Source of the DNA: Anaerolineales bacterium
Lineage (GTDB): Bacteria; Chloroflexota; Anaerolineae; Anaerolineales; UBA6663
Reading direction: 5' to 3'
Length of the DNA stretch: 7,448 nt
Assembly (NCBI GenBank): GCA_016789165.1
Contig: JAEURL010000355.1
Coordinates: 1 to 7,448 of the forward strand
How positions within the stretch are numbered: the stretch's first letter is position 1; each line of letters opens with the position of its first letter. This document shows positions 1-7,300 of this stretch, piece after piece. The notes beneath the pieces are model-generated. The model had not been told where the DNA came from, did not search any database, and was given only the letters and a program-made list of their open reading frames with translations. The position numbers and the translations under genes were made by a program.

Positions 1-1
1 C

Positions 2-1195
2 GAGCGCTTTGACGTCCAGCCGCTGGAGATCTTCGCCGGCGAGCAAGTGCAGATCAGCTGGGCGGTGATAGGCAAACCCACCATCACCAGTTTGCCCGAT
101 CCGCTGCTGGCCAGCGGGCAGCGCGTGGTCTTCCCGCGCGAAACCACCACCTACGTGCTGCAGGTCACCAACGCGGCCGGCCAGACCGTCCAGCAGGAGG
201 TCCAGGTCATCGTCAAGCCGGTGCCCACAGCCTCGCCCACTATCACGCCCTCGCCCACGCCGGCGCCGCCGGTGGTGGACATCTTCCAGGCCAACGGCCT
301 GGAGGTGGTGGAGGTGACCTCCGGCGACCGCGTGCGCCTGGCCTGGTCGGTCAGCGGCAATGTGACCGGCATCGAGATCAAGTCGCTCAGCACCAGCGAG
401 CAGTACTTCCCGGCCGAGAAGCAAGGCTCCTTGCTCACCCAGCCGCTGACCGAGAACACCCAGTACACGCTGGTGGCCAGCAACGGCACGGCCAAGAGCA
501 ACCCGCCCAAGCAGGTGAACGTCATCATCAAGCCGCCGCCGCCGTCCGTGTCGATCGAGGCCATCATCGACGCCACCAGCCAGCGCCTGACGGACGTGAA
601 CGCCGCCGCCGACGTGTACACCTTCGACGCGCCGGTGGGCGCGCGGGTGCGCGTCACCTGGACCAACACGGCCGGCACCAACACCAAGCGCGTCATCTTC
701 GACGGCCAGGAATACCTGCCCTCGGCTTCGGCCATCATCACCATCCCGCGCCAGAGCCTGTACACACTCTCCCTGGTGGCCCAGGGTGACAATCCGCCGC
801 CGCTGGACCGCACCGGCTACACCCTGGAGTTCCGGCCGCAGCTGGCGGTGCCGGTGCCGCCGGCCAACGTCCGGCCTGTGCCCGATATCCCGCCGGCCGA
901 TCTGCTGGTGACGCCGCCCATCACCATCACCTGGGACTATCCGGGCGACGTGACCGCCATTCGCGGTTTTGCCGTGTACCGCGCCGACCCGGGCGGGCCG
1001 CTCCTGCAAGTGACGGGCGTGCTGACCGTGGGCCAGACGATCTTTGTGGACAGCGGCACCAACGGGGTCAATCTCGCGCCGCCGGGCCTGTGCGGCGTGG
1101 CCTACTCCGTGGTGGCCGTCTATCGCGACATCTTCGACGTCGACCAGCAGACGCCCACCAGCGCCGCCAGCTGGCAGAATCCTTTCTGTCCTTAA
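2..1195 (+). CDS. C-terminal part of a multi-domain Ig-like/Fn3-like extracellular protein (5' end outside window)
   Basis: The reading frame is open from base 2 and ends at TAA 1193-1195, giving 397 visible residues. The first possible GTG (base 47) lies inside a beta-sandwich module whose start, FDVQPLEIFAGEQVQISW, is upstream, so the true start is outside the window. Three Ig-like modules (about residues 1-71, 91-176 and 182-280) each carry an 'aG-x-x-V-x-hxW' strand (GEQVQISW, GDRVRLAW, GARVRVTW), and the first two also have a 'TxYTL-x-x-xN' strand (TTTYVLQVTN, NTQYTLVASN). They are joined by a Pro/Thr/Ser linker (72-90) and a PPPP hinge. The last about 110 residues (ITITWDYPGDV, GFAVYRAD, YSVVAVY) resemble a fibronectin type III fold. 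The only two cysteines, C364 and C396, could close this last domain as a disulfide. No catalytic motif, anchor or membrane segment is seen; a stalk or binding protein outside the cell is inferred. The family cannot be named further because the N-terminus is missing. Confidence 0.88.
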   Translation, partial: ERFDVQPLEIFAGEQVQISWAVIGKPTITSLPDPLLASGQRVVFPRETTTYVLQVTNAAGQTVQQEVQVIVKPVPTASPTITPSPTPAPPVVDIFQANGLEVVEVTSGDRVRLAWSVSGNVTGIEIKSLSTSEQYFPAEKQGSLLTQPLTENTQYTLVASNGTAKSNPPKQVNVIIKPPPPSVSIEAIIDATSQRLTDVNAAADVYTFDAPVGARVRVTWTNTAGTNTKRVIFDGQEYLPSASAIITIPRQSLYTLSLVAQGDNPPPLDRTGYTLEFRPQLAVPVPPANVRPVPDIPPADLLVTPPITITWDYPGDVTAIRGFAVYRADPGGPLLQVTGVLTVGQTIFVDSGTNGVNLAPPGLCGVAYSVVAVYRDIFDVDQQTPTSAASWQNPFCP

Positions 1196-1197
1196 CC

Positions 1198-1332
1198 GTG
1201 AACCGTCGTCCGCCTCCCCGTGCGCTTCTCGCCCGCCTGGGCTGGCTGGCCGGCTCCCTGCTGGCCGCCGGCCTGGCCGTGAGCGGCCTGTTCGCGGCGC
1301 TGGGGCTGGCCGAGCCGCGCCCGGCCCAGGCG
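1198..1332 (+). other. Sec-type signal peptide of the giant protein
   Basis: Residues 1-13 are basic (MNRRPPPRALLAR). Residues 14-38 form a hydrophobic core of Leu, Ala, Gly, Val, Phe and Trp. A plausible signal peptidase I site is AQA before G46; GLA before E39 is an alternative. There is no cysteine in the region, which argues against lipoprotein processing. The twin Arg at 3-4 is not followed by a Tat-type consensus, so Sec export is more likely. The exact cleavage position is uncertain. Confidence 0.85.
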
Positions 1333-4300
1333 GGCGCCCCCGAGCGGCCGGCCGCCCAGATCGGCGGACGCCTGGCCCTGGCGGTGACAGTGGCCACCAG
1401 CCAGCTCTGTCGGGACTCCTTCCAGGATGCCGTCAAGCCGGTCTGCAACGGCCAGGCCGTCACCTACACCATCGCGGTCACCAATACCGGTGATGCCAGC
1501 CTGACCGACGTCGTCGTTCAGGACTCGCTGCCGGTGGATGCGCTGCGCAAGCTGGCGCTGCTGGAGCCGATCGAGGCGGCCGGCCTGGGGACGTTCAACT
1601 GCACGCCGGGCTGCTCCCCGGTGCAGATCACCCAGGCCATCCGCTCTCCGATCGGGGACGAGCTCGTGGTCACGGTCACCACCCAATTGCGCTGGGCCAT
1701 CGGCAGCCTGCCGGCCGGGCAGGGCCAAACCATCCGCTTCACGGGCGTGGTGGCCGGCCAGGCCGACGGCACCCAGATCACCAACCGCGTCACGGCCATC
1801 TCGGCCGACCGGGCCGCCGTGCAGAGCACGGCCAGCGTGGTGCGCGTCCTGCCGCTGGCCGTGGGTCAGCCGAGCCTGGCCGCCTCGCCTACCTGGTTCT
1901 CGCAGGACCTGGGCGGGACGTACAGCCAGGACTGGGCCGACTTCAACCGCAGCGGCGTGCAAGCCCTGGCGCTGGGCTCGTCCAACGGCGCCAGCGTCTA
2001 CCGTTACCGGAACGGACGCCTGGACCGCGTCGCGGTGGAGAACCCGTCCGACCCGGTCACCGGGCAGCCGATCCCGGCCTTCGGCGTGGCCTGGGCCGAC
2101 ATCCTGAACGTGGCCGGCGAAACCACGCCCACCCTGGAACTGGTGGCGGTGGGGCACAGAGACCTGATCACCACCACCGACTCGGGCGGGACCGAGCCGC
2201 TGACCTCCACGGGCACGTCCACGCTGACGCTCTTCGCCACGCCGGCCACCAACTATATCTTCCGCTACGAGCCGGCCTCGGACAGCTTCGTTGTCGCCAG
2301 CACGTTCACGTCCACCCGCCAGCTCGTGCGGGTGGTGGCGGCCGATTTGGATTACACCACCACGCCGGGCAAGATGGACCTGGTGGTCAGCACCAACGCC
2401 ATCGACACGCTCTGCCCGGTGCTGCTGCTGCGCAACACCTGGACGCTCACCAACCCCACGCCGTTCAGATGGGACGACCAGCGCTGTGTCAGCACGCGCG
2501 CCGCGGCCGCGCTGGAGCTGGGCGACGTGGACGGCGACCAGCGCCCGGACCTGGCCCTGGGCCTGTTCCCCAACCAGGTTGGCATCGTGCTCAACCGCAA
2601 CAACGTCTTCCTGAACACCGACCCGCTGACGCCGCAGGTCATGGTCGAAGCGGCGATTTCGTACCTGCCCTATGACTTCGCCTTCGCCGATTACGACCGC
2701 GACGGCCGGCTGGATCTGGCCGCCGCCTACCCCTTGCAGCGCGAGGCCCGCCTGTACCGCAACCTGGGCGGCAACCCGCCGCGCTTTGAGCTGGCGCGGA
2801 CGCTGCGTACAGATCTCTTCCTGACCCCGCTGGCGCTGGGCTGGGGCGATTTCGACGGCGACGGCGCGCCGGACCTGGCCCTGACCGACCAGGTGCCGCG
2901 CATCTACTTCAACCAGCGCGCGGCTTTCTCAGACTCGCTGGCCGTGCAGGGCATGCCGAGCCTAAACCAATTGTGGAGCCTGGACGTCATCCGGCCGCTG
3001 GCGCGCGCCGGCCTGGAGCTGGCGCTCTCCAACAGCGATGGCCCGAGCATGTTGTTCAGCGCCTTCACGCCCCACCTCTCGCCCACGCTCAGCGCTGTCG
3101 GCCAGACGCCGGCCGCCAGCGCGGCCTGGGGCGCCACCGGTCCGGTTGGCCTGCCGGACCTGGTTTTTGGGGCCGCGGCGCCGACGCTCGGCGAGGTGGG
3201 CCGGACCACGCTCTACCGCAACCAGGGCGACGGCACCTTCAACTTGGCCGCCGATCTGCAGGATGACGGCCCGGTGCAGGCCACGCTGGCCGATGTGACC
3301 GGTGACGGCCGGCTGGACCTGGGGCGCGGGACGGTGGTGGAGAACGTGGTCTGCCAGCTCCAGAACCAGGGCCTGACGGTCTCGCCCAGCGACTGCTGGT
3401 CCACGGCCGAGCCGCCGTTCGTGAACCATGTGCTGGCCTGGGGGGACGCCAACATGGACGGGCCGCTGGACCTGCTGGTGGGCAGCCACGGCGGGCCGGT
3501 GCTGCTCTACCGCAACACCGGCAGCGGCCTGGCCGCCACGCCCAGCTTCACGCTGACGCGCGACCTGGGGGCGCCCAGCGAGGTGCGCGCCATCGCCTGG
3601 GCGGATTGGGAGAAGAGCCGCTATCCGGGCTTCGCCGTGGCCTTCAACGACGGCGGCGTGGAGCTGTACCAGAACACCCGGGACGGCGCCTTCAGCCTGA
3701 CCCAGCGCCTGCTGATCTCCAGCCCCACCAGCCTGGCCTGGGCCAATTTCAACGCCGACCCCTCCGGCCGGCCGAGCCTGGCCGTGGGCACCGACGGCTT
3801 CGGCACCCAGATCTTTGAAAACACCAATGGCCGGCTGAACGCCAGCCCGGTCTTCACCACCCAGACCCTGAGCCGCACCACCAGCGTGGCCTGGGGTGAT
3901 TGGGACAACGACGGCGACCCGGACCTGGCCATCGGCAACGCCGGCGACCCGGTGCAGGTGTGGGACAACCAGGGCAGCACGCCCGGCGTGCCGCGCCTGG
4001 CCTGGGCCTGGTCCTCCCAAGAGGTGTATTCGGTCACGGCCGTGGCCTGGGCGGACGCCACCGGCGACGGCTTCCCCGAGCTGGCTGTGGCCCAGCGCGG
4101 CACCGGCGGCCGCAACGGCTACTACCTGAACACCACCGTCGTGCCCACCTACGTGAAGACGGTCTATCCCAGCCCGGCCGCCGCCCAGCAGCCGTTCTTC
4201 GTCGCGGTTCAGCGGCCGGGCCGGACGGCGCCGGCCGGGCAGGGCTTCGCGGCCTCCGAGATCATTGCCCTGCCGCCCACCGTGACGGGCGTCGTCCCGG

Positions 4301-7300
4301 TGACCTATTCGGTCTACGGGCCGGCCGGCATGGCATTGGCGGCCTCACCCCGCTTTGAGTATTCGCTGGATGGCGGCGCCACCTGGTCGACGGCCACGCC
4401 CTCCGTCGCGCCCACCGTGCTGGCCCAGGCCGCGCCGAGCGGCGCGCAGGGCTTCTTTTATTGGGACGCGCGCAAGGATCTGGCCATCAGCGACGAGGCC
4501 CGCTTCCGGATCATCGCGGCGCCGGCGGCGGCGCCGGCGGAGGCCATGGTCGGCGTCAGCCCGCCCTTCCGCATCCGGGCCGTCGCCTGCCAGTGGCCGC
4601 GCGACGCCGTGATCCGGGCCTCGACCGATAACCCGCCGCTGGGCCAGGCCGTCTTCTTTACCGGCACCCTGTCCGGCGGCAGCGGCGTGATCACCTACAC
4701 CTGGGACTTTGGGGACGGCACCCCGCTGGTGCTGGGCCAGGCCGTCCAGCATGCGTTCACGCGCAACCTGGACGCGCGAGTGCGCCTGACGGTGAGCGGC
4801 CAGACCGGGGCCGGCTGTCCCGAGAACCCGTACACGGCCGCCGTGCGCGTGGTGCGCGGCGGCCTGGGCTCCAATAATCCGATCCTGTTCCTGCCCATCG
4901 TGATGCGCGGCGGCGCCGGCACCACGGCGCTAGCCGCCCCCACCGCCGCGCCGGCCGCCGGCCAGGCCGAACGCGCCGCCGACCACGGCCGCCGCGCGCC
5001 GGCCGCGGCCCCGCCGGCCCTGGCGGGCGTGGAGGGGATCGCCGGGCAGCGCAGCTTTGGCTTTAGCTGCCCGTCGCGCGACGTGGGCCTGACCCAGCAG
5101 CCCACCCATACCTTGCTGATCACCGACGTCACCGGCACCAGCCTGCCGCCGGCCCTGAGCGAAGACGGCCTGGTGGTGGCCTTCTCGTCCACGGGCGACC
5201 CGTGCGGGTTCAACGCCGACCGCAGCATCGAGGTCTTCCTGGCCCGCCGTGAGGACGGCCAGGTGCGCATGACCCAGGTCACCAGCTCCACCGGCGGTAT
5301 CCTGGGCGGCTTCAACCTCGGGCCGACTCTCAACGCCGCCGGCACGCGCCTGGCCTTCTTCTCCGACCGCAGCCTGATCAACGAGAACCTGCGCCAGAGC
5401 CGGCTGTCCTTCCAGATCTACGCGGCCGAGATCGACCCGGCCACCCTGGACGTGCTGGACTTGGTGCGGGTCACCACCGACACCCGCGCCGCCAACGTGC
5501 TGCCGGCCTTCGACGCCGATGGGCGCTATCTGGCCTTCATCTCGGATTCGCGCGTCCTGGACGGCGACCAGACCGAGCGGCCGGTGCCGCAGGTGGTGCG
5601 CGCCGAACTGCCGTATCCCGGTGCGCTGGGCAGCGCGCCGATCACGCTCCAGCAGATCACCACCCACACCACTGGCGCCGCCGACCTGCCCGCCATCAGC
5701 CCGGACGGGCGCAGCATCGCCTACTTGCTAGACCAGAAGCTGTACCTGTGGTCGGAGGCCAACCCCGGCGCGCCGGTGCTGCTCTCCAGCGCCCAGAACC
5801 TGTCCGGGCCTTCGTTGAGCGCGCCGGCCGAGGCGCCCGGCACGGTGCGGGTGACCTACCAGTACACCCAGAGCGGCCAGGCGCGGGTGGCCTACGTGGC
5901 CGGCACCGGTCAGGGCCCGGTGGAGTTGCCGGCGGGCGAGGTCGGCACGCCGGTGCCGGCCGGCCAGCCCGTCATCGGCGACGGCGGCCGGCGCATTGGC
6001 CTGCTCTCCACGCTGAACGGCCAGGCCGTGACCGTGGTGTACGATGTGCCCACCAGCCGGACCATCACCTACACCCTCCCAACCCCCGACCCGGTGACCA
6101 CCGCCGCCTTCAACCGCCAGGGCACGCGCCTGGCCTTCGTGGCTGGCAGTGATCTGTACCTGGCGGAATATCCATTCGTGACCGCCTTCAGCGTCACCCA
6201 GGCCACCAAGCCGCTGCCGGCTTTCACCGAAGACGTCATCAGCTACACCACCACCATCGTCAACCCCGGCCCGTCCACGGCCGAGGGCGTGGAGATCCAG
6301 ATCGACCTGCGCGGGGTGGGGCAGACCACCCCCATCGCGGCTGTGGCGCTCCAAGACAACCTGGCGGTCTCGGACACGCAGCGGACCTTCAGTGGCACCG
6401 TGATCGAGGGCGGCGAGCTAGGCCTGGCTACGGGCGCCGCGACCGGGATCTTTACCTCGGCGGTCCTGGCTGCCGATTACGTGGTGAACTGGGACACGCT
6501 GGCCTGGGAGCCGGAACGGCCGCTGGGCAAGGCGCTGCCCAATTACCCGGTGCTGACCGAGACCGGCTATCTGACCGGGGCCGCCGGCATGGCCGGCAAC
6601 ACGCTCCTGCTCCATTTGGACGGTACGCCGGCCGTCTCGGTTAATTACCAGATCTCGGGCAACTACTTCTACGTCTACGTCCAGCGCCACTTCCTGGACC
6701 ACTCTGCGGCCGGGGCCGACCCCGTCTGCCGCGAGAACTACATCTACAACTTCTCGGATGGCAACTCCTGGGCCTACAACTACTGCCCCACCTTTGAGTC
6801 CGATGGCCGCTTCGCCAAAGGCATCTTCTTCGACGGCTCCTTGCGCTTGGTGGAGATGCCGTCCGGCCAGCCGGCGGGCCGCGCCGCCAACGGCGACAAC
6901 GAGCCGCGCTCCCTCGAGATGTGGTTCCGCACCACCGAGGGCGGCGCCCTGCTGAGCTACCAATACAATTTCTGCGATGCCGGCGGCTGTTTCTACGATT
7001 TCCTGCCCACGCTGTACGTGGGCGCCGACGGCCTCCTGCGCGGCCAACTCGGCTTCGGCTGTCCGTATCTGACGTGTACCTTGCCGGCCGGCGGGCAGAT
7101 GATCACGGCTACCACCCCGGTGACCGACGACCAATGGCACCACCTGGCGCTGGTCAGCACGCCCGACATCACCATCCCGGTGCAGACCGCCCCCGGCGTC
7201 TTTGCCGACGTGCGCGGCTCCTCGGTGCGCCTCTACCTGGACGGCAAGCTGGCCGGCGGCGGGCCGGTGCTGGGCCTGGTAATGGCCGGCCCCGGCGCCG

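Noticed and set aside
1090..1197. Upstream GTG at 1090 as an earlier start for the giant protein
   Set aside because: The frame is open there, but it would put 36 residues without a hydrophobic pattern before the signal peptide and overlap the upstream gene; GTG 1198 fits better.
1044..1493. Plus-strand open frame spanning the junction of the two genes in the third frame
   Set aside because: Arg/Pro/Gly-rich, overlaps both real genes and has no motif; a composition artefact.
1192..2157. Minus-strand open frame of 321 codons across the start of the giant gene
   Set aside because: Low-complexity Gly/Arg/His-rich translation and no recognisable motif; the plus strand encodes the signal peptide and DUF11 domain here.
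2962..4020. Long open frame of 352 codons on the minus strand
   Set aside because: It lies fully inside the FG-GAP array on the opposite strand. Its translation is rich in Gly, Ala, Arg, Val and His with no domain pattern, as expected for the complement of GC-rich codons. The plus-strand frame has clear motifs.
4518..4541. GGCGCC inverted repeat as a transcription terminator or regulatory hairpin
   Set aside because: It is in mid-gene, has no T-run, and is explained by alternating Ala and Pro codons.
4909..5064. A separate gene starting within the Ala/Pro linker
   Set aside because: The frame is continuous with the upstream part, there is no ribosome site and no signal peptide follows, although the PD40 domain needs export like the rest. 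Fusion is more likely than two genes.
4930..7143. Several minus-strand open frames (4930-5667, 5728-6354, 6418-7143)
   Set aside because: All mirror the high-GC codon pattern of the plus-strand PD40, DUF11 and LamG domains and show no domain signatures of their own.
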